Of a DNA stretch of 64,000 nt, positions 19,020-27,476 are shown in pieces. Both the position numbers and the translations under genes were made by a program. The DNA comes from Streptomyces griseoflavus (GTDB lineage Bacteria; Actinomycetota; Actinomycetes; Streptomycetales; Streptomycetaceae). The notes under the pieces were generated by a model, which did no database searches, had not been told where the DNA came from, and worked only from the letters and a program-made list of their open reading frames with translations. The stretch covers positions 124,001 through 188,000 of the forward strand of contig NZ_BMUC01000008.1 in NCBI RefSeq assembly GCF_014649995.1. The letters are read 5' to 3'. Within the stretch, counting starts at the first letter, position 1; each line of letters starts with the position of its first letter.

Positions 19020-20105
19020 TCACGAGCGGCGCAGCCGTGCCGCGCCCTTCAAGGTCCGTGACGCCAGCGACGCCAGGCGCGGACGGGCGCGGACGAAGCC
19101 GTGCGCGCGGCGCGCGGGCTCGCGGCCCAGCCAGTGCAGCGCGGCACCCACCCCGGGACGGCTCACCGCCCCCTCGTGGACGGCGAGTTCGCCGGTCTTC
19201 AGCGCGTCCTTGTACTCGGCCGGGCCGCGCCCCATGTCGAGCAGGCCGATGCCCTCGGCCGCCGCCGCCTCGGCCATCCGCAGGTGCAGCACCAGCCCGG
19301 GCGAGTACCTCGCGTACGACGGGTCGTACGCCGGGAACCAGCAGGCCAGGACGGAGGCCGACCGCAGCCCGAAGTGAGCGGCCACGGGCCGGTCACCGGC
19401 GTACAGGACCGACAGCGTGCCCGCGCACTCGGGCGCCCGCGTCTCGGCGAGCCGCCCCACGAGCCCGACGATCCACTCCCGCGCGAACCGGTCACCGCGC
19501 CCGGTCCGCCGGTACTGGGCGGACTTCCACGCCATGAGCGCCCGCAGCGCGGCCGGGTCGCGTTCGTCGAAGACGAACCGCACGGGGCCCTCCCGGCGGC
19601 CGAGGCGGCGCTCCTTGGCCAGCGTGGTCTTCAGGAACTTCGGCGACTGGGTGCGCAGCACCGACTCGTACGTCTCGTAGCCCTTCTCCACGTCGATGAC
19701 GTAGGTGGCGTGCTCCTCGGCCGCGTACGGCACGAACAGCTCCTGGCCGGCCTCCAGGTTGTCGAAGGCCAGGCTCGACACGGAGCAGGCCCGCAGCAGT
19801 CCGGCGGGGTCGGGGGCGACACCGGGAGCCAGCACCGCGCCCTGGCAGTCCGACACCCCGAGCCCGATCGCCCGGCCCTGCCCCAGCACGCCCCGCTCGT
19901 GGGGCAGGAAACCCGTCGGCTCCGCCCCCTCGTACAGCACCGCCACCCGGGCCCCCGGCCGCACCCGGCCCACGGCGGCGGTGAACTCCGGCTCCATGAA
20001 AGGGCTGCGCGGCGCGTCCGCCGCGGCGCGCACGTCCCGCCAGCGCTCCCGTTCCCCCTCGCCGAGCTCCTCGGGCCTCAGCACGCGCACGCGTCCACCG
20101 CTCAC
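19020..20105 (-). CDS. FemAB/BioF2-like GNAT acyltransferase
   Basis: 361 residues of the GNAT acyltransferase type seen in exopolysaccharide loci: an N-terminal half with PRSPFMEPEFTAAVG, central LRTQSPKFLKTTLAKERRL, and a C-terminal GNAT fold (SVLYAGDRPVAAHFGLRS, YARYSPGLVLHLRMAEAAAAEG, LLDMGRGPAEYKDALKTG). GTG start at 20105. It lies 27 bases upstream of the GT2 gene, on the same strand. Likely role: acylating or aminoacylating a sugar of the glycan. The substrate cannot be read from the sequence. Confidence 0.82.
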   Translation of the reverse strand: MSGGRVRVLRPEELGEGERERWRDVRAAADAPRSPFMEPEFTAAVGRVRPGARVAVLYEGAEPTGFLPHERGVLGQGRAIGLGVSDCQGAVLAPGVAPDPAGLLRACSVSSLAFDNLEAGQELFVPYAAEEHATYVIDVEKGYETYESVLRTQSPKFLKTTLAKERRLGRREGPVRFVFDERDPAALRALMAWKSAQYRRTGRGDRFAREWIVGLVGRLAETRAPECAGTLSVLYAGDRPVAAHFGLRSASVLACWFPAYDPSYARYSPGLVLHLRMAEAAAAEGIGLLDMGRGPAEYKDALKTGELAVHEGAVSRPGVGAALHWLGREPARRAHGFVRARPRLASLASRTLKGAARLRRS

Positions 20106-20313
20106 CTGACCCCCCGATCAAGTCCCCCCTGGACTCTTCGGAAGGTACCGCCCGATCCCGGGCGGACGGTAGACAGCGGACGATGTTCTCGCCAAACGGT
20201 GAAAGAGTGCTGAACCGGTCCCTATCCGGCGCCTACGGAAGGGGAACCGCACCGAAAGCGAGCGGATCCGGGCACGGTGAATCGGACGGTCGCGTTGTCC
20301 GTATTCTCTGATC

Positions 20314-21186
20314 ATGGCCGCACCCACCGATTGTTCCCTCATCGCCACCGACCTGGACGGGACGCTGCTGCGCGACGACGACACCCTGTCCGACCGGTCC
20401 CTCGCCGCGCTCACGCGGGTGGCGCAGTCCGGTGCCCGGCACCTCGTGGTGACGGGCCGCCCGGCCCCCAGGGTGCGGCCGCTCCTCGACGACCTCGGCT
20501 GCACGGGACTCGCGGTGTGCGGGCAGGGCGCGCAGGTGTACGACGCGGGCGCGCACCGGATGCTGTGGTCCGTCCGGCTGGACCGGGAACTCGCGGAGAC
20601 CGCGCTCGGCAAGATCGAGGCCGAGGTGGGGGAGGTGTACGCCGCGGTCGACCAGGACGGGGTCGACGGGCTGACGCTGATCGAGCCGGGCTATCTGATG
20701 CCGCACCCGACGCTCCCCGCGGTGCGGGTCGAGCGGCGCGGCGATCTGTGGGAGCGGCCGATCAGCAAGGTGCTGCTGCGCCACCCGCTGCTGTCCGACG
20801 ACGCGTTGGCGGCTGCGGCGCGGTCGGTGGTGGGTTCGCTGGCCACGGTCACCATGTCGGGGCCGGGGACCGTGGAGCTCCAGCCGTGCGGGGTGACCAA
20901 GGCGACCGGGCTGGCGCTGGCCGCCGAGCACCTCGGGCTGAGCCCGGAGAAGACGGTCGCCTTCGGCGACATGCCGAACGACATCCCGATGTTCGACTGG
21001 GCGGCGCACGGCGTCGCCATGGCCAACGCGCACCCCGAGCTGAAGGCGGTGGCCGACGAGGTCACCACGTCGAACGAGGACGACGGCGTGGCCGTCGTCC
21101 TCGAGCGACTGTTCGGTGGTGCGGCCGTGCTGGGCCGTCAGCGGTCGGCTCAGTACGCGCCGAAGACGTTGTCGATGGAGCCGTAG
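20314..21186 (+). CDS. Cof-type HAD-superfamily phosphatase
   Basis: 290-residue HAD IIB hydrolase. Motif I is ATDLDGTLL with the nucleophile Asp and acid/base Asp, motif II TGRPAPR, motif III Lys in KVLLRHPL/KATGLALAAEHL, motif IV FGDMPNDIPMFDWA. Members dephosphorylate sugar phosphates or cofactors such as FMN or PLP. The last 37 bases overlap, tail to tail, the SLT gene on the other strand, so its C-terminal residues are encoded by DNA that also encodes the SLT C-terminus. Confidence 0.9.
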   Translation: MAAPTDCSLIATDLDGTLLRDDDTLSDRSLAALTRVAQSGARHLVVTGRPAPRVRPLLDDLGCTGLAVCGQGAQVYDAGAHRMLWSVRLDRELAETALGKIEAEVGEVYAAVDQDGVDGLTLIEPGYLMPHPTLPAVRVERRGDLWERPISKVLLRHPLLSDDALAAAARSVVGSLATVTMSGPGTVELQPCGVTKATGLALAAEHLGLSPEKTVAFGDMPNDIPMFDWAAHGVAMANAHPELKAVADEVTTSNEDDGVAVVLERLFGGAAVLGRQRSAQYAPKTLSMEP

Positions 21187-21629
21187 CGGTCGGCGGCGTA
21201 GTTGCAGGCCGCCGTGATGTTCGCGACCGGGTCGAACGGGTCGAAGGCCGTGCCGGGCACGTGGTAGGCCTGGAAGGTCGGGTCGATGACCTGCAGCAGG
21301 CCCTTCGACGGGGTGCCCTTGGCGGCGTTTGAGTCCCACAGGTTGATGGCGGCGGGGTTGCCGGAGGACTCGCGCATGATGTTGCGGTGGATGCTCTCGT
21401 AGGAGCCCGGGATGCCGTGCTGCGCCATCACGTCCAGCGACTCGCGGATCCAGCCGTCGAGGTTGTCCGGGTACGCCGTCGTGGAGGCGGTGGTGGACGT
21501 GGTGGTGGCCGCGGTGGCGCTGGTGGCGCCGAACAGCGGGAGGGCGACCACGGCGATGCCGGTGCCGGCGACGGCGAGGGAGCGGGCGATGCGGCGACGG
21601 CCGAAGCGGGACTGACCGGAAGCGGGCAT
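21150..21629 (-). CDS. Secreted SLT-domain lytic protein under c-di-AMP riboswitch
   Basis: 159 residues: signal peptide (FGRRRIARSLAVAGTGIAVV to ATSATAA, cleavage near residue 40), then a compact soluble lytic transglycosylase domain with the catalytic Glu in IMRESSGNP and the following INLWDSNAA, SKGLLQVIDPTFQAY and NITAACNYAADRYG. It cleaves peptidoglycan outside the membrane. In S. coelicolor, riboswitch-linked cell-wall hydrolases of this kind act in germination and growth (established for rpfA and swl genes). The upstream leader carries the same riboswitch class. Confidence 0.93.
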   Translation of the reverse strand: MPASGQSRFGRRRIARSLAVAGTGIAVVALPLFGATSATAATTTSTTASTTAYPDNLDGWIRESLDVMAQHGIPGSYESIHRNIMRESSGNPAAINLWDSNAAKGTPSKGLLQVIDPTFQAYHVPGTAFDPFDPVANITAACNYAADRYGSIDNVFGAY

Positions 21630-21644
21630 GTCTGGGTTCCTCTC

Positions 21645-21790
21645 CTACGCCTGCGAGGTGAGCTGTCGGGTTCGGGCGGGAGAGTGCCCGGCCGTGCCCC
21701 TGCGGGCATGGCTTCACCCCCAGCCGTCCCGGTGCGATGCCCGGTCCGGCGACTTACCTGGGTCCCCCGCTCCTGCCGTGCGTGAGTTCG
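21645..21790 (-). ncRNA. c-di-AMP (ydaO-yuaA) riboswitch
   Basis: Read on the minus strand, the leader of the SLT gene contains the conserved blocks of this aptamer in order: GGAGCGGGGGACCCAGG near 21772, GGGGGTGAAGCC near 21715, then CCCGAACCCGACAGCTCACC and TCGCAGGCG near 21665. The closing stem can form between ACGC (21783-21780) and GCGT (21650-21647). The ribosome-binding site AGGAG follows directly. High c-di-AMP is known to lower expression of such genes in Streptomyces. Confidence 0.9.
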
Positions 21791-21957
21791 TCGATGGGTG
21801 TGATGCGGGCGGTGGCAGGATTCGGCGTCCGCCCGGCAGGCCCGGAACGTATGCGAGAGCGGATGTCGGGAACAAGTGAGGGCATCACACAAGCGGCCGT
21901 TTGATCTTCGAATGGGTGATTTGGGGCGCTTGATCCTTTGCGGACGGGAAGGGTCAA

Positions 21958-21993
21958 CTCCGTTCCGCGGGGCGGGGATACGCCGGAACGGAG
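21958..21993. repeat. Inverted repeat in the riboswitch/polyprenyl synthase intergenic
   Basis: Perfect 10-base arms CTCCGTTCCG (21958-21967) and CGGAACGGAG (21984-21993) with a 16-base spacer. The surrounding 21791-22329 stretch (about 540 bases) has no convincing gene and somewhat lower GC. It should hold the promoter for the riboswitch transcript (leftward) and for the polyprenyl synthase gene (rightward). Confidence 0.45.
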
Positions 21994-22329
21994 GCGTGGC
22001 GGGCGGGAAGGGCTGCGCGTGACTCACTTCACTGGCCACGGAATGCGAGAGCATTTACCGCCAAGAGGAATTCGTTCGTCAATCGCGGCAAATCGGACGC
22101 ACGTCCGGGCGGGGCGATTGGGGCGCCGATACGTCCGTCAAAGAGAGGGAATGTCCATTGCGGTCGACCGGTCGCGGACACGCCGCCGCTGATCCCGTAC
22201 GGCCTTGCCTGTAACGCCGGGTGCCGGTGGTGATCGAAACGTGACCGGATACGCTGACTTGAGTGAGGGCAGCGACCTATCGACATTCCGTGTAATCGCC
22301 AGTGGACACCAGCAGACAGGAGACCCCTC

Positions 22330-23340
22330 GTGACCGTCGTCGGGCCGTTCGGGCTGAGCGTGCGGGACCAGGCTCTGGAAGCCGATGTCCAGGCCGGAAT
22401 GACGGCTGTCGAGGAAGGGCTGATCGAGGCCACCAAGAGTGAGGTCCCCTTCATCACGGGCGCCGCCCAGCACCTGGTGCGGGCCGGCGGCAAGCGGTTC
22501 CGCCCGCTGCTCGTGATGCTCGCCGCCCAGTTCGGCGACCCCTACGCGCCCGGCGTGGTGCCCTCCGCCGTGGTCGTGGAGCTCACCCACCTGGCCACGC
22601 TGTACCACGACGACGTGATGGACGAGGCCGACGTGCGGCGCGGCGTGGACAGCGCCAACACCCGCTGGGGCAACTCCGTCGCGGTCCTCACCGGCGACTT
22701 CCTCTTCGCCCGGGCCTCGCACATCCTGGCCGACCTCGGCCCGGAGGCGGTGCGGGTGCAGGCGGAGGCGTTCGAGCGGCTGGTCACCGGGCAGATCCTG
22801 GAGACCGCGGGACCGCAGGACGGCCGCGACCCGGTCGACCACTACCTGGACGTGCTCGGCGGCAAGACCGGCTCGCTGGTCGCCGTCTCCTGCCGGTTCG
22901 GCGCGATGATGTCCGGCGCCGACGACACGGTGGTCGACGTGCTCACCCAGTACGGCGAGCGGCTCGGCGTCGCCTTCCAGCTCGCCGACGACGTCCTGGA
23001 CATCGCCTCCGACACCCACGAGTCCGGCAAGACCCCCGGCACCGACCTGCGCGAGGGCATCGCCACCCTGCCCGTGCTGCGGCTGCGCGAGCGGGCGGCC
23101 CGGCTGGGGCTGCCCGAGGACGTCGCCCTGTGCGAACTGCTCGACTCCGACCTCACCGACGACACCCGGCACGCCGAGGCGCTGCGCCTGCTGCGCGCCC
23201 ACCCCGCACTGGAGCAGGCCCGCCGGGACACCGTGCGGTACGCCGAGGAGGCGCGCGCGGCCCTGGCCCCGCTGCGGGAGTGCGAGGCCAAGGCGGCACT
23301 GGTGGAGCTGTGCGACGCGGTGGTGCACCGAGCGGGCTGA
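22330..23340 (+). CDS. Polyprenyl diphosphate synthase
   Basis: trans-Isoprenyl diphosphate synthase, 336 residues. The first Asp-rich motif is LYHDDVMDEADVRRG, the second QLADDVLDIASD, and substrate-binding GGKRFRP and GGKTGSL are present. Extends farnesyl- or geranylgeranyl-PP with IPP. By family, the product is probably the long side chain of menaquinone, the quinone used by the complex I enzymes in this window, but chain length cannot be read by eye. GTG start with CAGGAG upstream. Followed by an 18-base tandem repeat. Confidence 0.93.
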   Translation: MTVVGPFGLSVRDQALEADVQAGMTAVEEGLIEATKSEVPFITGAAQHLVRAGGKRFRPLLVMLAAQFGDPYAPGVVPSAVVVELTHLATLYHDDVMDEADVRRGVDSANTRWGNSVAVLTGDFLFARASHILADLGPEAVRVQAEAFERLVTGQILETAGPQDGRDPVDHYLDVLGGKTGSLVAVSCRFGAMMSGADDTVVDVLTQYGERLGVAFQLADDVLDIASDTHESGKTPGTDLREGIATLPVLRLRERAARLGLPEDVALCELLDSDLTDDTRHAEALRLLRAHPALEQARRDTVRYAEEARAALAPLRECEAKAALVELCDAVVHRAG

Positions 23341-23357
23341 GCGGCCCGCGCTCCCCG

Positions 23358-23444
23358 CGACCCCCACGCGACGCCCGACCCCCACGGAACGCCCGACCCC
23401 CACGCGACGCCCGACCCCCACGGAACGCGCGACCCCTACGGGGC
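23358..23444 (+). repeat. 18-base tandem repeat downstream of polyprenyl synthase
   Basis: Four full copies and one partial copy of an 18-base unit (CGACCCCCACGCGACGCC alternating with CGACCCCCACGGAACGCC) run from 23358. The alternation means the larger period is 36 bases. It is C-rich on this strand and lies just after the stop codon. In the 23341-23647 gap no gene is seen. Confidence 0.85.
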
Positions 23445-23557
23445 GGGGGAGGGAACCGCCCCTCGTGTCATACCCCAGCAGTACGCGGAGTTGAGCCCGG
23501 GGTCTGACGCGTCCGGCCGCCGGATTTGGTCGGATGGACCACGACGGACAACACCAC

Positions 23558-23579
23558 TTCTCACCGGTTCGGGTGAGAA
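23558..23579. promoter_or_regulatory. Palindrome upstream of the LolA-like gene
   Basis: Arms TTCTCACC (23558-23565) and GGTGAGAA (23572-23579) with a six-base spacer, 68 bases before the start codon. It could be an operator or a 5' hairpin. No regulator is assigned. Confidence 0.4.
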
Positions 23580-23647
23580 TGGCGGCTCAGGGCGAGACTG
23601 GTGCGAGGACACGAGACGGAAGCCGCCGCCGACGACGGAGGGCACAC

Positions 23648-24865
23648 ATGGCACCGTACGAATCCGACGACACGACCACCGCGGGGGAGGCCGGCGAGCC
23701 GCGCACGGGGCGGCGCAGGGCGGCGCGGTACGTCGTCCCGGTCACGGTGATGGGAGTGGCGGCCGCGACCATCGGGCTCGTCCCCGCGATCGCCAGTTCC
23801 GGAGACCCCGACCTGCCGGAGATCACCGCCGCGCAGCTCATCGAGAAGATCGCGCAGTCGGACGTGGAGCGGCTGTCCGGCACCGTGAAGATCACCACCG
23901 ACCTCGGACTGCCGGACCTCGGCGGCCTGGAGAGCGGCCTGATGTCCGGCGCGGCGGAGCGGGGCGGTGACGACGGCTCCTCGGCCGACCCGTCCGCCAA
24001 GCTCACCGAACTGGCGTCCGGCACGCACACGCTGCGGATCGCGGCCGACGGCCCCGACCGGCAGAAGGTGTCGATCCTGGAGAACGCCGCCGAGTACAGC
24101 CTGATCCACAACGGCGCGGACGTCTGGGGCTACGACAGCAAGTCCAACGAGGTCTACCACGGCACGGTCGACGCCTCCGGCGAGGCCCGGGAGCAGCGGC
24201 CCCCGGCCACCCCGCGGGACTTCGCCGAGGAGGCGCTGAAGGCGGTCGACGACACCACGTCCGTGACCGTCGACGGCACCGCCCAGGTGGCCGGCCGGGA
24301 CGCGTACAAGCTGGTCGTCGAGCCGAAGCAGTCCGGCTCCACGGTGGGCGCGATCAGCATCGCCGTCGACCACGAGACCGGCATGCCGCTGAAGTTCACG
24401 CTCACCCCGTCGAGCGGCGGCGCGGCCGTCGTGGACGTGGGCTTCACCAAGGTCGACTTCGGCGCGCCGGCCGCCTCCACGTTCGAGTTCACCCCGCCCA
24501 AGGGCGCGAAGGTGACCGAGGGCGAACCGGAGCACGACCGGGAGCACTCGGGGAAGCCGGAGCGGGCCCCGAAGTCCGAGGAGGACCTGGCCAAGGGCCT
24601 CGACGGGATGAAGACGCTCGGCAAGGGCTGGAACACCATCGCCACCTTCGACGGCGGCGCCGGGGGCGGCCTGCCCACCGGTGACGCCGGCGGCGACCTC
24701 GGCGGCTTCGTCGACTCGCTCGGCGACCGCGTCAAGGGCGAGTTCGGCACCGGCACGGTGTTCAGCACCCGCCTGATCAACGCCCTGCTCACCGAGGACG
24801 GCACGGTCTATGTGGGCGCCGTCACCAAGGACGCGCTCGTGAAGGCGGCCGACGCGGGGAAGTAA
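23648..24865 (+). CDS. LolA-like lipoprotein-carrier-fold membrane-anchored protein
   Basis: 405 residues. Cytoplasmic N-terminus, one TM helix (VVPVTVMGVAAATIGLVPAI, about residues 30-50), then an extracytoplasmic beta-rich domain with LolA/RseB-like features (ERLSGTVKITTDLGLP, HTLRIAADGPDRQKVSILE, DVWGYDSKSNEVYH, FTKVDFGAPAASTFEFTPP). The start has GGAGGG upstream. It precedes an ABC ATPase and permease by 41 bases and is probably co-transcribed. Function in Gram-positives is unclear: possibly an envelope sensor or lipid/lipoprotein handling. Confidence 0.85.
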   Translation: MAPYESDDTTTAGEAGEPRTGRRRAARYVVPVTVMGVAAATIGLVPAIASSGDPDLPEITAAQLIEKIAQSDVERLSGTVKITTDLGLPDLGGLESGLMSGAAERGGDDGSSADPSAKLTELASGTHTLRIAADGPDRQKVSILENAAEYSLIHNGADVWGYDSKSNEVYHGTVDASGEAREQRPPATPRDFAEEALKAVDDTTSVTVDGTAQVAGRDAYKLVVEPKQSGSTVGAISIAVDHETGMPLKFTLTPSSGGAAVVDVGFTKVDFGAPAASTFEFTPPKGAKVTEGEPEHDREHSGKPERAPKSEEDLAKGLDGMKTLGKGWNTIATFDGGAGGGLPTGDAGGDLGGFVDSLGDRVKGEFGTGTVFSTRLINALLTEDGTVYVGAVTKDALVKAADAGK

Positions 24866-24906
24866 GGCCCCGGGACCTTACGACGGGACAGGGAACGAGG
24901 GAGCCG

Positions 24907-25881
24907 ATGGGCGAGGCGTCCGCCAGGGAGCCGGACGGCGCGCACACGGGTGACGGAGTCATCGTCACCCGGGCGCTCACCAAGCGCTACCGCGGCGGAC
25001 AGCTCGCCGTGGACGGTCTGCACCTGACCGTCCCGGAGGGCAGCGTCTTCGGCTTCCTCGGCCCCAACGGCTCCGGCAAGACCACCACCATCCGCATGCT
25101 GATGGGCCTGATCGAGCCGACCTCCGGCACGGCGCGCGTCCTGGGGCGTCCCATGCCCCGCTCCGCGCGCGCCGTGCTGCCCCACGTCGGCGCCCTCATC
25201 GAGGGACCGGCCCTGTACGGCTTCCTCTCCGGCCGCGACAACCTGCTCCGCTACGACGCCGCCGACCCGGCCGCCGACCCGCGCACCCGGCGGGTCCGCG
25301 TCGCCGCCGCGCTGGACCGGGTGGGCCTGACGGCCGCCGCCGGCAAGAAGACGAAGGCGTACTCCCTCGGCATGAAGCAGCGCCTGGGTCTCGCGGCGGC
25401 CCTGCTCCAGCCGCGCCGGCTGCTCGTCCTGGACGAGCCGACCAACGGCCTCGACCCGCAGGGCATCCGGGAGATCCGCACCCTGGTGCGCGAACTGGCC
25501 TCCGAGGGCACCACCGTCTTCCTCTCCTCCCACCTGCTCGACGAGATCGAGCAGGTGTGCACGCACGCCGCCGTGATGGCCCAGGGCCGGCTCGTCGTCC
25601 AGGGCCCGGTGGCCGACCTGGCGGCGGGGGCCCGCGGCCGGCTGGCGGTGACCACACCCGACCCGGCGGACGCGGCCCGGGTCCTGAAGGAACAGGGGGT
25701 CGCCGACGTCGTGGTGGCCGAGGACCGGGTGACCGGCGAAGCTCCCGGACGCGACCTCGCCGAGGTCAACGCCGCGCTGGTGAACGCCGGCGTCCGGGTG
25801 CGTGGCTTCGGAGTCGAACGGGCCTCGCTGGAGGACGCGTTCGTGGCGCTGACCGGGGAGGGCTTCGATGTCGCGGGCTGA
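24907..25881 (+). CDS. ABC transporter ATP-binding protein
   Basis: 324-residue ABC ATPase of the DrrA/CcmA type. Walker A GPNGSGKTT, Q-loop region, signature YSLGMKQRLGLA, Walker B RLLVLDEPTNGLDP, switch His in LSSHLLDEIE, plus an about 80-residue C-terminal regulatory domain. It overlaps the permease gene by 14 bases. Substrate unknown. Together with the LolA-like protein it may form an envelope-maintenance or export unit. Confidence 0.93.
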   Translation: MGEASAREPDGAHTGDGVIVTRALTKRYRGGQLAVDGLHLTVPEGSVFGFLGPNGSGKTTTIRMLMGLIEPTSGTARVLGRPMPRSARAVLPHVGALIEGPALYGFLSGRDNLLRYDAADPAADPRTRRVRVAAALDRVGLTAAAGKKTKAYSLGMKQRLGLAAALLQPRRLLVLDEPTNGLDPQGIREIRTLVRELASEGTTVFLSSHLLDEIEQVCTHAAVMAQGRLVVQGPVADLAAGARGRLAVTTPDPADAARVLKEQGVADVVVAEDRVTGEAPGRDLAEVNAALVNAGVRVRGFGVERASLEDAFVALTGEGFDVAG

Positions 25882-26734
25882 AGCGGTGCGCGGGGCGAGT
25901 CCGCTGTGGACCCTCGGCCTGTTCCGCAACGAGCTGCTCACCACCTTCCGGCGCTGGCGCACCCTCGCCCTGCTCGGCGTGCTGGCGGCCGTACCGGTCC
26001 TGGTCGGCGTGGCCGTGCGGATCGAGACCGGTGACGGCCCGTCGGGCGGGGGCGGCGGGGGAGGGCCGGCGTTCATCTCCCAGATCACCAACAACGGGCT
26101 GTTCCTGGTCTTCACGGCCCTCGCCGCCACGCTGCCGTTCTTCCTGCCCATGGCGATCGGGGTGATCGCGGGCGACGCCCTGGCCGGCGAGGCCAACGCC
26201 GGCACCCTGCGCTACCTCCTCGTCGCCCCCGCCGGCCGCACCCGCCTGCTGCTCACCAAGTACGCGACGGTCATGGTGTTCTGTCTGGTCGCCACCCTCG
26301 TGGTCGCCGTCTCGGCCCTGATCACCGGCGCGCTGCTCTTCCCGCTCGGTGACCTCACGACCCTCTCCGGCACCCGGATCGGCTTCGCCGAGGGACTGGG
26401 CAGAGCGCTGCTGATCGCCCTGGTCGTCGCCGCGTCACTGACCGGAGTGGCGGCCCTCGGCCTGTTCGTCTCCACGCTCACCCACAGCGGCATCGCGGCC
26501 ATGGCGACCACGGTGGGCCTGCTGATCACGGTCCAGATCCTCGACCAGATCCCCCAGTTGCACGCCCTGCACCCCTACCTCTTCTCCCACCACTGGCTGT
26601 CCTTCGCCGACCTGATGCGCGAACCGGTCCACTGGGACGACCTCACCAAGAACCTCGGCCTCCAGGCCCTCTACGCGGCCGTCTTCGGCTCGGCGGCCTG
26701 GGCGCGGTTCACGACGAAGGACATCAACGCGTAG
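25868..26734 (+). CDS. ABC-2 type transporter permease
   Basis: 288 residues, six predicted TM helices starting near residue 35 and ending with LYAAVFGSAAWARF. It has a Gly-rich loop (SGGGGGGGP) after TM1 and the usual ABC-2 segment EANAGTLRYLLVAPAGRTRLLLTK cut here to AGTLRYLLVAPAGRTRLL. Translationally coupled to the ATPase gene. It is the membrane half of the transporter. Confidence 0.9.
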   Translation: MSRAEAVRGASPLWTLGLFRNELLTTFRRWRTLALLGVLAAVPVLVGVAVRIETGDGPSGGGGGGGPAFISQITNNGLFLVFTALAATLPFFLPMAIGVIAGDALAGEANAGTLRYLLVAPAGRTRLLLTKYATVMVFCLVATLVVAVSALITGALLFPLGDLTTLSGTRIGFAEGLGRALLIALVVAASLTGVAALGLFVSTLTHSGIAAMATTVGLLITVQILDQIPQLHALHPYLFSHHWLSFADLMREPVHWDDLTKNLGLQALYAAVFGSAAWARFTTKDINA

Positions 26735-26796
26735 GGGTTACGGTCCGGTCCGACCGGGTGCCGGGGGGAAGCGGGCCCGGCCGGTGAGCCGTGGGG

Positions 26797-27381
26797 TCAG
26801 GCGGCCTCGTACGGGTAGCGGGCGAGGGGTGCCTCCCGGGCGAAGAAGGTCTTCGCGCGGGCCAGGGCGTCGGTGTCCTTCAGGACGTCACCCGGCTTGC
26901 TGCCGTTGCCGAGCAGCACCCCGCCGAACCGCATGCCCAGGTAGGCGGCCGAGTGGTTCAGCGTGCCGACCAGCGGGTCCGCCACGGACGTCTCCTCGTG
27001 GGCGAGCGCGGTCACGCCCCACAGGGTGCGGTCCGCCATGGTGGCCTTGAAGTCCAGGCCGGGAGTGCGCAGCCAGCCCGCCCAGTGGTCCAGGTAGCGC
27101 TTGGTCTGCGCGGACACCGAGTACCAGTACAGCGGTGAGGCGATCACCACGTCGGTGGCGGCGAGGGTGGCGTCCAGGAGCCGCGCCACGGGGCCCTCGC
27201 CGGCGCGGACGTGGTCGCTGTCGTGGCGCAGGTCCTCGAAGTCGGGCAGGGGGTGGTCGGTGAGGCCGATCCACTGCTGCTCCACGTCCGGGGGCAGCTG
27301 TTCGGCGGCCCGGCGGGCCAGCAGTTCGGTGTTGCCGTCGGGGCGGGCACTGCCCAGGAGGAAGAGAAAACGACGCGTCAT
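26797..27381 (-). CDS. NADPH-dependent FMN reductase / flavodoxin-like oxidoreductase
   Basis: 194 residues with the flavodoxin-like fold: FLFLLGSARPDGNTELLARR (phosphate-binding loop) and the flavin-contact motif SPLYWYSVSAQTKRYLDHW. Such proteins reduce flavins, quinones or azo compounds with NAD(P)H. The ATG at 27381 has GGGGA upstream; an ATG two codons earlier is possible. A canonical promoter with an overlapping palindrome lies at 27421-27454, which suggests repressor control. Confidence 0.88.
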   Translation of the reverse strand: MTRRFLFLLGSARPDGNTELLARRAAEQLPPDVEQQWIGLTDHPLPDFEDLRHDSDHVRAGEGPVARLLDATLAATDVVIASPLYWYSVSAQTKRYLDHWAGWLRTPGLDFKATMADRTLWGVTALAHEETSVADPLVGTLNHSAAYLGMRFGGVLLGNGSKPGDVLKDTDALARAKTFFAREAPLARYPYEAA

Positions 27382-27420
27382 GATCATCCCCAGATGCTCG
27401 GCGTACGCCAATTGCAGGCT

Positions 27421-27454
27421 CTTGCATCTTATGCACATGCAAGTAAGTTGCCAA
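27421..27454 (-). promoter_or_regulatory. Sigma-70-type promoter with overlapping operator for the FMN reductase gene
   Basis: On the minus strand, TTGGCA (27454-27449), a 17-base spacer and TAAGAT (27431-27426) give a near-consensus HrdB-type promoter. An inverted repeat with arms CTTGCAT (27421-27427) and ATGCAAG (27437-27443), nine bases apart, covers the spacer and -10 box. This layout is typical for a repressor operator. Confidence 0.75.
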
Positions 27455-27476
27455 GGGCCTTTGCTGGCAAGGGGAT

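Noticed and set aside
23130..23507. Protein frame with ARPPRD/ARPPRN repeats after the polyprenyl synthase gene
   Set aside because: It is an off-frame reading of the 18-base tandem repeat that begins inside the synthase gene, with no start signal.
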